From: Mycobacterium sp. 1245805.9
GTDB lineage: Bacteria > Actinomycetota > Actinomycetes > Mycobacteriales > Mycobacteriaceae
DNA length: 61,992 nt
NCBI RefSeq assembly: GCF_001672915.1
Contig: NZ_LZKR01000132.1
Location: forward strand, 1-61,992
Direction of reading: 5' to 3'
Under the pieces are notes generated by a model. It saw nothing but the letters and a program-made list of their open reading frames with translations. It made no database searches and was not told where the DNA came from. The translations under genes were made by a program, and so were the position numbers. Positions 1-9,825 of the stretch are shown in pieces. Within the stretch, counting starts at the first letter, position 1, and every line of letters begins with the position of its first letter.

Positions 1-641
1 CGCCGCACACGGACTGCCGAATGCATTCCGGCGCACTGGATTTTGCGGTCACCTACTGGACCGTGCCCGAGCTGCCCGGGCCCCGTGCCGTCAAGATCGT
101 CGTGACCGACGCGTCGGGCGAGGTGGTGCAGACGATCGACGAGCTGCTGGAGCCGTCCAGCCCGGGCGGCGTCGGGTTGGAGGACATCGACGGCGACGGG
201 CGCGACGAGCTGATCATCCCGATCGCGCGACACCCGTTCAACGGCAGCCCGAATACCCGGTTCTCGGTGTGGCGCGCGCCGGGCGACCGCCTGCATTTCG
301 AACGCACCCAGATGGTCGGCCAGGCCGCCTACCCCAGCGGCGACGGCTACCTGGTGACCAACGCCGGGGCGCTGGACAGCCGAGACCTGACCTTCTACCT
401 GCCGACGGGAGCCGGCTACACCCTCGTCGTGGTGTTGACTATCGAGGCCGAGCAGGTCGACCCCGACACGCACCGGGTCCTGACCGTCGTCTGCCGCGCC
501 CACCAGGAAGACGGCCTGCACGCGGTCGACATGAGCCTGCGCCAGGCGGAGGAAACCTTCTGCGCGTCGCCGGCCGCCATGGCCATCTGGTCGGGCGCCG
601 AGCGGCTTGACATCCGGCGCTGGCGGCGCGGGCAGCAATAG
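1..641 (+). CDS. Hypothetical protein with FG-GAP-like motif, 5' end outside window
   Basis: The frame is open from the window edge to a TAG at 639-641. The first ATG is at 21, but the codons before it are also open, so the true start probably lies upstream. The segment DIDGDGRDELIIPIA (about residues 54-68 counted from that ATG) looks like the calcium-binding loop of FG-GAP/VCBS repeats, found in secreted or surface beta-propeller-like proteins. No membrane segment is visible in the part present. I do not recognise the specific family. The opposite strand is also open over the whole gene (see the next gene). Confidence 0.6.
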   Translation, partial: PHTDCRMHSGALDFAVTYWTVPELPGPRAVKIVVTDASGEVVQTIDELLEPSSPGGVGLEDIDGDGRDELIIPIARHPFNGSPNTRFSVWRAPGDRLHFERTQMVGQAAYPSGDGYLVTNAGALDSRDLTFYLPTGAGYTLVVVLTIEAEQVDPDTHRVLTVVCRAHQEDGLHAVDMSLRQAEETFCASPAAMAIWSGAERLDIRRWRRGQQ

Positions 642-1031
642 CGTTACGGCGCTTTCAGGCGCGCAGTCGGCGCGGGACGTGGCCAGCTGCTGCCTCGCCT
701 GGGCGAGATCACCGGCGAGTAGTTCCGGGCTCGCCGGTCGGTAGGGGTCGCTGGCGTCGATCTGCGCCGCCAGCATGTCCCACCGAAGCCGCAGGTCGAC
801 CGCCGCCGGGCCGCGCAAGCCGTTCAGCGGCGACAGGGCGTTGCGGATCTGGCCGGCCACGTAAGGCGGGGTCCCGGACGGGGTGATGAGGTCGGACACT
901 TTCTCCAGTCGATCGGCCACCGGCAGGACGACGCTGCACTCCCCGTCCCCCTCGGCCGCCGCGGGCGGGCACACGGTCACCGCGGCAACCGCGAGCGGCA
1001 CGGGCAGAATTCGTCTTAAAGGTTCGAGCAT
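642..1031 (-). CDS. Small secreted hypothetical protein, C-terminal end unclear
   Basis: An ATG at 1031 begins a protein with a typical signal peptide: MLEPLRR, a hydrophobic stretch LPVPLAVAAVTV, then a likely cleavage after PPAAA. The mature part has an early Cys and a Cys near ADCAP, as in small secreted mycobacterial proteins. It reads sensibly for about 130 residues. No stop codon follows in frame: the frame stays open through the whole opposite-strand gene to the window edge, where the translation becomes the Gly/Arg/Val/His-rich pattern of antisense. A stop in the neighbouring frame lies at 655-657, so a small frameshift or a real C-terminal extension are both possible. The end given here is only where plausible coding fades. 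Confidence 0.5.
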
Positions 1032-1092
1032 TGGCCCTACCTTTATCCACAGTCGCGGTTTTATCCACAGATTGGTGTTCGGGCGGCCCTAT

Positions 1093-1108
1093 TCGAACCT
1101 TTGTTCGA
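1093..1108. promoter_or_regulatory. SOS box (LexA site) of the 13E12 gene
   Basis: The sequence is TCGAAC-CTTT-GTTCGA, a perfect match to the mycobacterial LexA consensus TCGAAC-N4-GTTCGA. It ends 12 bp before the GTG start at 1121, and a -10-like TAGATT lies between. LexA control of 13E12-family genes is known in M. tuberculosis; that it acts here is inferred. Confidence 0.85.
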
Positions 1109-1120
1109 TAGATTGGCGGT

Positions 1121-2526
1121 GTGGGTTTCATCAGCGCCGAGGCAGCACAGGAGCGGATCAACACCGCTCTTGATGCGATCGACGCCGCGCATGATGTCCT
1201 GCGGGAGACCTCGTCGGATCTGGTGAGCAATGAGTTTCGTGTCGAGGTGGCCGAGCGGCTCGAAACCCAGCAGCGGGTCAACCGGGGGTTGATGTATCGG
1301 GTGTTCGGCGAGATCGCCGAGCCCCCGGATGGTGGTGAGTCGACCCCGGGGCTGCGGGGGCGGGTGTGCGCGCGGCTACGGATCACCCCCGGGGAGGTGA
1401 CGCGGCGGTTTCGGGTGGCGGCCCGGATCCGGCCGCGCCGCTCGCTCACCGGCCCGCCGCTGCCGCCCGAGTTGGAGGTGGTGGCCGGCGCGGTCGAGGC
1501 CGGCGCGCTCGGCGAGGACCACCTGCGGGTGATCTGTCACGCCCTCGATGTGCTGCCAGCCGCCGTGACACCCGCCGACGTGGCCGAGGCTGAGCGCGTC
1601 CTCGTCGAGCACGCCACCAAACTGGACTCCGCGGTGCTGACCCGGCTGGGGCAGCGCATCGGCGACTACCTCAACCCCGACGGCACCTTCACCGACGAAG
1701 ACCGAGCACGGCGGCGGGCGGTGCGCCTGGGCCCGCAAGGCCCCGACGGCATGTCCCGACTCACGGGGTTGCTCGACCCCGAGGCCCGCGCCTACTTCGA
1801 AGCCATCGCCGCCGCGGTGCGCCCCGGGCGCCACCAACCCGACACCACCCCGCCGGAGGAGCGTGACACCCGCAGCGCCGCCCAACGCGACCACGACGCC
1901 CTCAAACTCGCGATGCGCACCGCCATCGGCTGCGGGGACCTCGGCACCCACCGCGGGCACCCGGTCACCGTGGTGGCCACCACCACCCTGGCCGAACTCA
2001 ACCAAGCCGCCCACGCGGCCGTGAATCCGTTGGTCCCGATGCCCGCGCCGGCGCGCACCGGCGGCGGCTCCCGGCTACCCATGACCGACCTGATCCGCAT
2101 GGCCGCCCACGCCATCCACTACTCCCCCGCAAGCGGGAGGTACCCCCAGGCGTCTTCGACGACCACACCGGCCGGCCGCTGTATCTGGGCCGACAAAAAC
2201 GGATCGCCACCGCCGATCAACGCCTCATCTGCTACGCGCGTGACCGCGGCTGCACCCACCCCCACTGCCTCGCACCCGGCTACCACTCCGAAGTCCACCA
2301 CGCCCCCGACTGGGCGGACGACGGCCAAACCGACGCCGACAAACTCTTCTTCGCCTGCGGCCCCGACCACGCCGGCGCCAGCAACGGCGACTACCACACC
2401 CAAGTCACCGACACCGGACGCCTCGCCTGGACCGACGGCACCGGCCCGCCCGAAATCAACCACGCCCATCACCCCGACGAACTCCTCAACGGCGACCCCG
2501 ACCCACCCGAGGAGAACGACGAGTGA
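1121..2526 (+). pseudogene. 13E12 repeat family protein (HNH-type), frameshifted
   Basis: This is a member of the mycobacterial 13E12 (DUF222/HNH) family, which sits in REP13E12 repeats and is DNA-damage inducible. From the GTG at 1121 the N-terminal DUF222 part reads normally to HAIHY (codon at 2120). From 2149 the reading resumes in a different frame with GVFDDHTGRPLYLG, then LICYARDRGCTHPHC and YHSEVHH, the HNH nuclease core, ending at TGA 2524-2526. The 26 nt between (2123-2148) replace about one codon and shift the frame. The other copy in this window (61120 onward) shows the intact junction, HAHHYLAIFDD. Repaired, it would encode about 460 residues. Unrepaired, the first frame runs on as Pro/Thr/Arg-rich nonsense far into the opposite-strand genes. 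Confidence 0.88.
2123..2148. repeat. 26-nt GC-rich palindromic insert in the 13E12 gene
   Basis: The insert begins with TCCCCCGCAAGCGGGAGG, a hairpin (CCCCCGC / GCGGGAGG arms), and ends GTACCCCCA. It interrupts the conserved HY-[LA]-FDD junction and causes the frameshift. From memory it resembles short palindromes scattered in M. avium-group genomes; I could not search for copies, and no second copy was noticed in this window. Confidence 0.6.
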
Positions 2527-2542
2527 ACGGGCCGTCTGCCGC

Positions 2543-3415
2543 CTAGTCCAGCGTGAACGGGGAGAAGCTGCCGTCGAGCACGTTCAGGTGCCCGATGGTG
2601 CGCCCGGTGACCACGGCCGGGTCCACCAGCGCCAATTCCACTGCCGCGTGGGCGAATTCGTCGGCCGAGGCGGTGTCGACGAAGCCGCTGGCGTAGTAGG
2701 CCAGGCCCGGGGTGAGGATCGGTTTCGACGGCGACAGCGCGTTCACCGCGATGTTGTGGTCGGCCAGGTCGTACGCCGCGCACTGGGTGAGGTGTTCGAG
2801 CGCCGCCTTGGATCCGCCGTAACCGGGCAGAACCCCGCCGCTGCGGTCGGCGTAGGGGCCGTCGCCGGGTATCCGCGACGCGACCGACGTGATGTTGATG
2901 ATCGAGCCGCCGCCCGCGTCGAACATGTCGGGACACACCAGTTGCATCAGCTCGTAGGCGGCGAACACCGCGATGTCGAAATGCCGGCGAAACGCCTGCA
3001 GCGGCGTGCTGACGAACCCCGGCCAGCCGGGCTTGGCGCCGCCGCTCGCGATATTGGGGGGTTTCGCGCGCGATTCCGAGCCGGGCACGGGCGGGCGCCC
3101 GGGTGCGGTGAAGGCCGCGTTGTTGACCAGAATCGTGATGGGCCCCAACGCCTCTCGCGCCTCGCCCACCAGCCGGGCGACGTCGTCGCGGTCGTTCAGG
3201 TCGGCGCGGATCGCGACGGCGCGCCCGCCGGCCCCTTCGACCTCGGCGACCGTCTCGCCGATGGTTCCGGGCAGCCGGTCGTCCCACACCTGCTCGGTGC
3301 GCCCGACGACGGCCACCGCCGCGCCCTCCGCCGCGAGGGCCAGCGCGATCGCCCGGCCCAGCCCGCGGCTGCCGCCGGTGACGATCGCGGATCGTCCCGC
3401 CAGCCGCCCGCTCAT
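2543..3415 (-). CDS. Short-chain dehydrogenase/reductase
   Basis: This is a 290-residue classical SDR oxidoreductase. The N-terminal Rossmann motif is TGGSRGLG (about 13-20), followed by NNA (about 98-100). The catalytic region has Ser in the NITSVAS segment and a YGGSK motif in place of the usual YxxxK. The start ATG at 3415 overlaps the TGA of the upstream TetR gene by 4 bp, so the two are co-transcribed and translationally coupled. The regulator probably controls this enzyme. The substrate cannot be read from the sequence. A long stretch of 20-30 residues rich in Pro/Gly follows NNA (TAPGRPPVPGS), an insertion relative to the minimal fold. Confidence 0.88.
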   Translation of the reverse strand: MSGRLAGRSAIVTGGSRGLGRAIALALAAEGAAVAVVGRTEQVWDDRLPGTIGETVAEVEGAGGRAVAIRADLNDRDDVARLVGEAREALGPITILVNNAAFTAPGRPPVPGSESRAKPPNIASGGAKPGWPGFVSTPLQAFRRHFDIAVFAAYELMQLVCPDMFDAGGGSIINITSVASRIPGDGPYADRSGGVLPGYGGSKAALEHLTQCAAYDLADHNIAVNALSPSKPILTPGLAYYASGFVDTASADEFAHAAVELALVDPAVVTGRTIGHLNVLDGSFSPFTLD

Positions 3416-4014
3416 CCCGTCACCCCGTGCACGACGATGGCTGTCGTCTGCTCGACCCAGGTGTCGTCCAGCTCCTCTTCCGGGCGTAGCAGCATCCGCA
3501 GCATCGTCGCCCCTCCCATCAGCTCGATCAACCGCTCCGGGTCCACGTCGGGATGCGCCTCGCCCCGGTCGATGGCCTCGGCCAGCCGCACCCGCACCGC
3601 CGCGAACACACCCGCGAAGCGCGACATCACCCGGGCGTTCAGCGCGGGATCGGCGGTCATGTCGGCCACCAGGCCGGGCAACGCCGCGCGCACCACCGGC
3701 GTGGTGAACACGTCGCGGGTGGCCTCGATCATCATCCGCACGTCGGCGGCGATGTCGCCGGCCGGGGCCTGCAGCGCGGTGGGCGCCGTCGGGAACGCCG
3801 CCTCGTGCACCAGTTCCGCCTTGCTCGACCACCGCCGATACAGCGCCGACTTGGTGGTACCGGCGCGCTCGGCCACCGCGGCCAGGCTGAGGTTCGAATA
3901 GCCGATCTCCACAAGCAGTTCCGCGGTCGCCGTGAGGATGGCCGAGTCGATGCGCGGGTCCCGGGGCCGCCCGGCGCCCGGGGCCTTGTCAAGGTAGGAC
4001 GGGTCTGCTTTCAT
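3412..4014 (-). CDS. TetR-family transcriptional regulator (Rv3167c-like)
   Basis: A 200-residue regulator. The N-terminal helix-turn-helix is the typical TetR type: ILTATAELLVEIGYSNLSLAAVAERAGTTKSALYRRW is recognisable around residues 26-62 (quoted here only as its key parts NLSLAAVAERAG and KSALYRRW). The C-terminal ligand domain starts with hydrophobic helices around residue 90. It lies divergently to the Rv3168-like phosphotransferase, as Rv3167c does in M. tuberculosis, and directly upstream of the SDR with a 4-bp overlap. It probably binds the 58-bp divergent gap. The ligand is unknown. Confidence 0.88.
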   Translation of the reverse strand: MKADPSYLDKAPGAGRPRDPRIDSAILTATAELLVEIGYSNLSLAAVAERAGTTKSALYRRWSSKAELVHEAAFPTAPTALQAPAGDIAADVRMMIEATRDVFTTPVVRAALPGLVADMTADPALNARVMSRFAGVFAAVRVRLAEAIDRGEAHPDVDPERLIELMGGATMLRMLLRPEEELDDTWVEQTTAIVVHGVTG

Positions 4015-4017
4015 AAC

Positions 4018-4038
4018 GCTACCTACCGTATCGTAATT
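4018..4038. promoter_or_regulatory. Candidate TetR operator in the divergent gap
   Basis: The gap between the TetR start (4014) and the phosphotransferase start (4073) holds CTACCTACCGTATCGTAA, an imperfect inverted repeat (TACCG-TA-TCGTA). Its position beside both start sites fits autoregulation. The symmetry is weak, so this is tentative. Confidence 0.35.
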
Positions 4039-4057
4039 GCCTCACTGAAGTCTCTAA

Positions 4058-5217
<1,160 letters not shown>

Positions 5218-5218
<1 letters not shown>

Positions 5219-6333
5219 TGCTTGGCCCGCTTGACGAGTTCCCGGTACATCAGGTTCCTCAACCGATCGCGTGGGCCGGTTCCTCGGACCGCAACTTCTA
5301 CGACCGCTCCTACTTCAACGCCCACGACCGCACCGGCGACATCTTCGTGATCAGCGGCATCGGCTACTACCCCAACCTCGGCGTCAAGGACGCGTTCTTC
5401 CTCGTCCGGCGCGGCGACACGCAGACCGCGGTGCACCTGTCCGACGCCATCGACCAGGACCGGCTGAACCAGAACGTCAACGGCTACCGCATCGAGGTCA
5501 GCGAACCGTTGCGCAAGCTGCGTTTGGTCCTCGACGAAACCGAGGGCATCGCAGCCGATCTCACGTGGGAGGGCCTGTTCGACGTCGTGCAGGAACAGCC
5601 GCACCTGATGCGGTCCGGCAACCGGGTGACGCTGGACGCGCAGCGCTTCGCCCAGCTCGGTTCCTGGAGCGGGCGCATCGCCGTCGACGGCGAGGAGATC
5701 GCCGTGGACCCCGCGACCTGGCTGGGCAGCCGCGACCGGTCCTGGGGCATCCGGCCGATCGGCGAGCCCGAGCCCGCGGGCAGGCCCGCCGACCCGCCCT
5801 TCGAGGGCATGTGGTGGCTCTACGTGCCGATGGCGTTCGACGAGTTCGCGATCGTGCTGATCATCCAGGAGGAGCCCAACGGGTTCCGATCGCTCAACGA
5901 CTGCACCCGGGTGTGGCGCGACGGGCGCGTCGAACAACTGGGCTGGCCGCGGGTGAAAATCCACTACCGTTCGGGCACCCGCATCCCGACCGGGGCCACC
6001 ATCGATGCGACCGCGCCGGACGGCACCCCCGTTCACTTCGACGTGGAATCCAAGCTGCCCGTGCCGATTCATGTCGGCGGCGGCTACGGCGGCGATTCGG
6101 ATTGGCTGCACGGCATGTGGAAGGGCGAAAAGTTCGTCGAGCGACTGACTTACGACATGACCGATCCGGCCATCGTCGCGCGGTCCGGGTTCGGCGTCAT
6201 CGACCACGTCGGCCGTGCGGTGTGCCGCGACGGCGACGGCGACCCGGTCGAGGGCTGGGGGCTCTACGAGCACGGCGCGCTGGGCCGCCACGACCCGTCG
6301 GGCTTCAAGGACTGGTTGACGGTGGCGCCCTAG
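5218..6333 (+). CDS. Conserved hypothetical protein (Rv3169-like)
   Basis: A 371-residue soluble protein. The ATG at 5218 overlaps the stop of the upstream gene (TAATG). M. tuberculosis Rv3169 has about the same length and follows Rv3168 in the same way. No signal peptide or membrane segment is seen. The sequence alternates short beta-type segments with Trp-rich motifs (MWWLYVPMAF, DWLHGMWKGEKF), reminiscent of lipocalin-like AttH/CrtC hydratase folds; that comparison is a guess. Coupling to a phosphotransferase suggests they act on the same unknown substrate. Confidence 0.8.
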
Positions 6334-7316
6334 CCTTTTCGACCCAATTCGTCGACAATCTCCGACAGCGTCTCCAGCGCGATCGGCGACGGCTGATACA
6401 GGCAGACGGTGTCCGCGACGCCGTCGACGCGATCCCGGATGTGGGCCGCGATCTCCTTGGGCGTCCCGCAGGCGGCGATGGTGTGCAGCATCTCGTCGTC
6501 GATGAGCCCGCCCATCTCCTCCCAGCGGCCCTGTTTGGACATCGCGTTGAGCTCGGGCTGCAGGTCCGCCCAGCCGTGCGCGGCCAGCACCGGCCGGTAG
6601 GCCGGGGTCGACCCGTAGAAGCCCAGCAGCCGGCGGGTGGCCGCGTGATCCGAGCCGGCCGACACGATGATCTCGGGAATGACGGCGAACTCCTCGGGCC
6701 GCCGGCCGCCGGCCCGCAGGCCGTCACGCACCGCGGGCATCGTGTGCTCGTGCAGGAAACGCTTGGAGCCGAACGGCATCACCAGCAGGCCGTCGGCGTG
6801 CTCGGCGGTCGCGCGGGTCAGCCGCGGCCCCAGCGCGCCGACGTAGATCGGCGGCGGACCGTATGGATTCGGGCCGGGACTGAACGTCGGCGTCATCAGG
6901 GTGTGCCGGTAGTAGTCGCCGCGAAAGTCCAAGCGCCCGCCCGTATTCCAGGCCTCGAAGATCGCGCGCAGGGCCGCGATCAACTCGGTCATGCGGGCCA
7001 CCGGATGCTCGAACTGCGCGCCGAATCGCTTCTCGATCTGCGGCCGGATCTGGGTGCCCAGCCCGAGGAAGAAGCGCCCCCGGCTCAGCAGCTGGTGATC
7101 GTTCGCCTGGTGCGCCAGGTGAATGGGATTGCGCGGAAACGCGATGGCCACATTGGTCAGCAGGTCCAGGCCGCCCACCGTGGCGGCCAGCGTCAGCGGG
7201 GCGAACACGTCGTGCTGACCCTCGAAGGTGGCGACACCGGTGGCTCCGGCGTCGCGCAGCGCCCGCGCCCGTCCGGCCGCGTCCACCGGCCCGTACAACG
7301 CGGTGAAGACCTTCAT
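6330..7316 (-). CDS. LLM-class (F420-type) oxidoreductase
   Basis: A 328-residue TIM-barrel oxidoreductase of the luciferase-like monooxygenase superfamily, whose mycobacterial members usually use coenzyme F420. Typical features are the N-terminal strand with EGQHDVFAPLTLAA, the NVAIAFPRNPIHLAHQANDH segment (about 56-75), LSRGRFFLGLGTQ, and PIYVGALGPRLTRATAEHADGL, where the cofactor phosphate is bound. It converges on the Rv3169-like gene with a 4-bp overlap of stop codons and interrupts the order Rv3169-Rv3170 that I remember from M. tuberculosis. Confidence 0.88.
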   Translation of the reverse strand: MKVFTALYGPVDAAGRARALRDAGATGVATFEGQHDVFAPLTLAATVGGLDLLTNVAIAFPRNPIHLAHQANDHQLLSRGRFFLGLGTQIRPQIEKRFGAQFEHPVARMTELIAALRAIFEAWNTGGRLDFRGDYYRHTLMTPTFSPGPNPYGPPPIYVGALGPRLTRATAEHADGLLVMPFGSKRFLHEHTMPAVRDGLRAGGRRPEEFAVIPEIIVSAGSDHAATRRLLGFYGSTPAYRPVLAAHGWADLQPELNAMSKQGRWEEMGGLIDDEMLHTIAACGTPKEIAAHIRDRVDGVADTVCLYQPSPIALETLSEIVDELGRKG

Positions 7317-7396
7317 CGACCCACCTTGAGCAGCTAGTTAGACCGGCAAGCGAAATTTATCCTACGAAAGCGTCAAAATGCGGTTGACTAGACGGC

Positions 7397-8743
7397 GTGA
7401 CAAAGCCGCCGCCGGTCGTCGACGTCGTCGTGGTCGGTGCCGGATTTGCCGGACTGTCGGCCGCGCGCGAGCTGACGCGACAGGGCCACGACGTCCTGGT
7501 CTTCGAGGGCCGGGACCGGGTCGGCGGCCGCTCGTACACCGGCAGCGTCGCCGGGCTGCCCGCCGATCTGGGCGGCACCTTCGTCGGCCCGACCCAAACC
7601 GCCGTCCTGGAGCTGGCGGCCGAACTCGAGGTCCCCACCACTCCCACCCACCACGACGGCAAGAACGTGATCCACTGGCGCGGCTGGGCGCGCCCCTACC
7701 GCGGCACCATCCCGCGGGTGTCGCTGACCGGACTGCTCGACATCGGCAGGCTGCGTTGGCAATTCGAGCGGATCGCGCGCAGCGTCCCGGTGGCGGCCCC
7801 GTGGGACGCCCGCCGGGCCCACGAGCTGGACGGCATGTCGCTGGGCGGGTGGTTGCGCTCGGTGCGCGCCTCGGCGTCCTCGCACGACCTGATGGCCATC
7901 GTGGCCCGGGTGACGTGGGGGTGCGAACCCGACGAGGTGTCGATGCTGCACGCCGCCCGCTACGTGCACGCGGCCGGCGGGCTGGACCCGCTCCTCGACG
8001 TCGAAAACGGCGCCCAGCAGGATCGTTTCCCGGGCGGCACCCAGCAGATCGCCGAGGCCGCGGCCGCCGAACTGGGCGCGCGCGTGGTGCTGGGCGCGCC
8101 GGTGCGGCGCATCGAGCGGCACGGGGCGGGCGTCACCGTCACGACCGACGCCGGCTCGGCCGAGGCCGGGTTCGTCATCGTCGCGATCCCCCCGGCCCAT
8201 CGTGCGTCGATCGAGTTCGCTCCCCCGCTGCCCGCCGAGTACGAGCAGCTCGCCGCCAATTGGCCGCAGGGCCGGCTCAGCAAGGCGTACGCGGCCTACG
8301 AGACGCCTTTCTGGCGGGCCGACGGGTTTTCCGGGCAGGCGCTGTCCGACCAGGGCCCGGTGTTCATCACCTTCGACGTCAGCCCGCACCCCGACGGTCC
8401 GGGCATCCTGATGGGCTTCGTCGATGCCCGCGCCTTCGACTCGCTGCCCACCGAGCAGCGCCGCCGCGACACGTTGCGCTGTTTCGCGTCGCTGTTCGGC
8501 GACGATGCGCTCAAGCCCCTCGACTATGTCGACCAGCGTTGGGGCGCAGAGGATTTCGCTCCGGGCGGCCCGACCGCGGCGGTGCCGCCGGGCTCGTGGA
8601 CACGGTTCGGGCCGTGGTTGCGCGCGCCGGTCGGGCCGATCCACTGGGCCGGCACCGAAACCGCGGACGAATGGACCGGATTCCTCGACGGCGCCGTGCG
8701 GTCCGGGCAGCGGGCGGCCGCCGAGATCGCCGCCCTGCTATGA
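7397..8743 (+). CDS. aofH: Flavin-containing monoamine oxidase AofH
   Basis: A 448-residue FAD-dependent amine oxidase, corresponding to Rv3170 by neighbourhood and length. The dinucleotide-binding motif [20 protein letters not shown] is at residues 10-29, followed by the FAD ribose Glu in [14 protein letters not shown]. The C-terminal signature is [20 protein letters not shown]. The Cys that anchors FAD covalently in mammalian MAO is not seen in the [12 protein letters not shown] segment, so FAD is probably non-covalent. The start is a GTG. It overlaps the convergent hydrolase gene by 6 bp. It would oxidise amines to aldehyde, ammonia and H2O2. Confidence 0.92.
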   Translation: MTKPPPVVDVVVVGAGFAGLSAARELTRQGHDVLVFEGRDRVGGRSYTGSVAGLPADLGGTFVGPTQTAVLELAAELEVPTTPTHHDGKNVIHWRGWARPYRGTIPRVSLTGLLDIGRLRWQFERIARSVPVAAPWDARRAHELDGMSLGGWLRSVRASASSHDLMAIVARVTWGCEPDEVSMLHAARYVHAAGGLDPLLDVENGAQQDRFPGGTQQIAEAAAAELGARVVLGAPVRRIERHGAGVTVTTDAGSAEAGFVIVAIPPAHRASIEFAPPLPAEYEQLAANWPQGRLSKAYAAYETPFWRADGFSGQALSDQGPVFITFDVSPHPDGPGILMGFVDARAFDSLPTEQRRRDTLRCFASLFGDDALKPLDYVDQRWGAEDFAPGGPTAAVPPGSWTRFGPWLRAPVGPIHWAGTETADEWTGFLDGAVRSGQRAAAEIAALL

Positions 8744-9676
8744 GCTGATCCGGCGCATCCGGGCATCGTGGGCCATGTGGGTCACCGATTCCACCAGGGC
8801 CCGCAGGTGGCGGTTCACTTCGCGCGGCTGTTCCAGCATCGAACAGTGCCCGCCGGGCAGCTCGACCAGGCCGACGACGTTGGGCGCGGTGTGCGCGATC
8901 CGGCGGGACTGGCCGATCGGCGTCAAACGGTCGCGCTCGCTGCCGATCACCAGGGTCGGCACCGTCAGCCCGTCCAACTCGAGGTGCCGCGACCCCAGCG
9001 CATCGACGAGCATCTTGGCGCAGCCGCCCCGCCCGGCGGGCGAGGTCTGCGCGAACATCTCGTAGACCACCCGCGCGGCGTCGGGGTCGGCGTCCCTGGC
9101 GACGGCCAGCATCGCGACCACGTACCGGCTCGGGATCCGGGCCGCGGCCGGCAGGGGGAACCCACCGAAAGCGGTGATCAGGCCGCGGGCCGCCAGGACG
9201 CGCGCCGCCGATAGCTCGCGCGGTACCGACAGCAGCTTCACCTGCCGCACCAGATCGCCTGTGGTGGTGTTGATCAGCGCGACGGCGTCGGCGCGCCGGC
9301 GGACCTTGTCGCGGTAGTGCGCCGACCACGCGGCGATGGCGATGCCACCCATCGAATGCCCGGCCAGCACCGCGCGCTCGCGCGGCGCCAGTGTCGCCTC
9401 GAGCACCGAATCCAGGTCGCCCGCAAGGTGTTCGAGGCTGTAGCCCTTGCTCTTGGGGACGCCGCTTCGCCCGTGGCCGCGGTGATCGAACGCGATCACC
9501 CGGTATTCGGTCGCCAGGTCGGAGATCTGGTGGGCCCAGGCGCGGATCGCGCACGTTATCCCATGGGTGAGGACGATCGGATAGCCGTCGGGCGGCCCGA
9601 AAACCTCGGCGTGCAGCGCGGTCCCGTCGGCCGCTCGCACGGTCAGGGTGCGACTTGGTGGCAGCTCGGCACTCAT
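8738..9676 (-). CDS. hpx: Alpha/beta hydrolase, non-haem haloperoxidase type (Hpx, Rv3171c-like)
   Basis: A 312-residue alpha/beta hydrolase. The nucleophile elbow is GHSMGG, the oxyanion region LTHGITC, the acid Asp lies in SERDRLTP and the His in [13 protein letters not shown], so the triad is complete. The start chosen is the ATG at 9676, preceded by GAAGGGGG; a longer frame to 9745 exists but reads as non-coding. The position next to aofH matches M. tuberculosis Rv3171c. Cofactor-free haloperoxidase activity is the family name; the natural reaction is more likely ester hydrolysis. Confidence 0.88.
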   Translation of the reverse strand: MSAELPPSRTLTVRAADGTALHAEVFGPPDGYPIVLTHGITCAIRAWAHQISDLATEYRVIAFDHRGHGRSGVPKSKGYSLEHLAGDLDSVLEATLAPRERAVLAGHSMGGIAIAAWSAHYRDKVRRRADAVALINTTTGDLVRQVKLLSVPRELSAARVLAARGLITAFGGFPLPAAARIPSRYVVAMLAVARDADPDAARVVYEMFAQTSPAGRGGCAKMLVDALGSRHLELDGLTVPTLVIGSERDRLTPIGQSRRIAHTAPNVVGLVELPGGHCSMLEQPREVNRHLRALVESVTHMAHDARMRRISS

Positions 9677-9788
9677 CGCCGTTCCCCCTTCGAACACGGC
9701 CCCATCGCCAGTTCCGGACGTAGGCGAAGTGTAGCCCCGCCTCAACGACGAACTGGTGAAAACGGCCCATTACACGCGGCGATTTCGG

Positions 9789-9800
9789 GCACGATCGTGC
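9789..9800. promoter_or_regulatory. Perfect 12-bp palindrome in the divergent gap
   Basis: GCACGATCGTGC lies 25 bp before the start of the second amine oxidase and 113 bp before the hydrolase start. It could be an operator for the oxidase gene; no regulator is assigned. Confidence 0.3.
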
Positions 9801-9825
9801 AACAACTTGTGAGACGCTGACAGCC

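Noticed and set aside
1121..3901. A single 926-codon protein from the 13E12 start
   Set aside because: After residue about 335 the reading has left the 13E12 frame through the 26-nt insert and runs antisense to the SDR and TetR genes.
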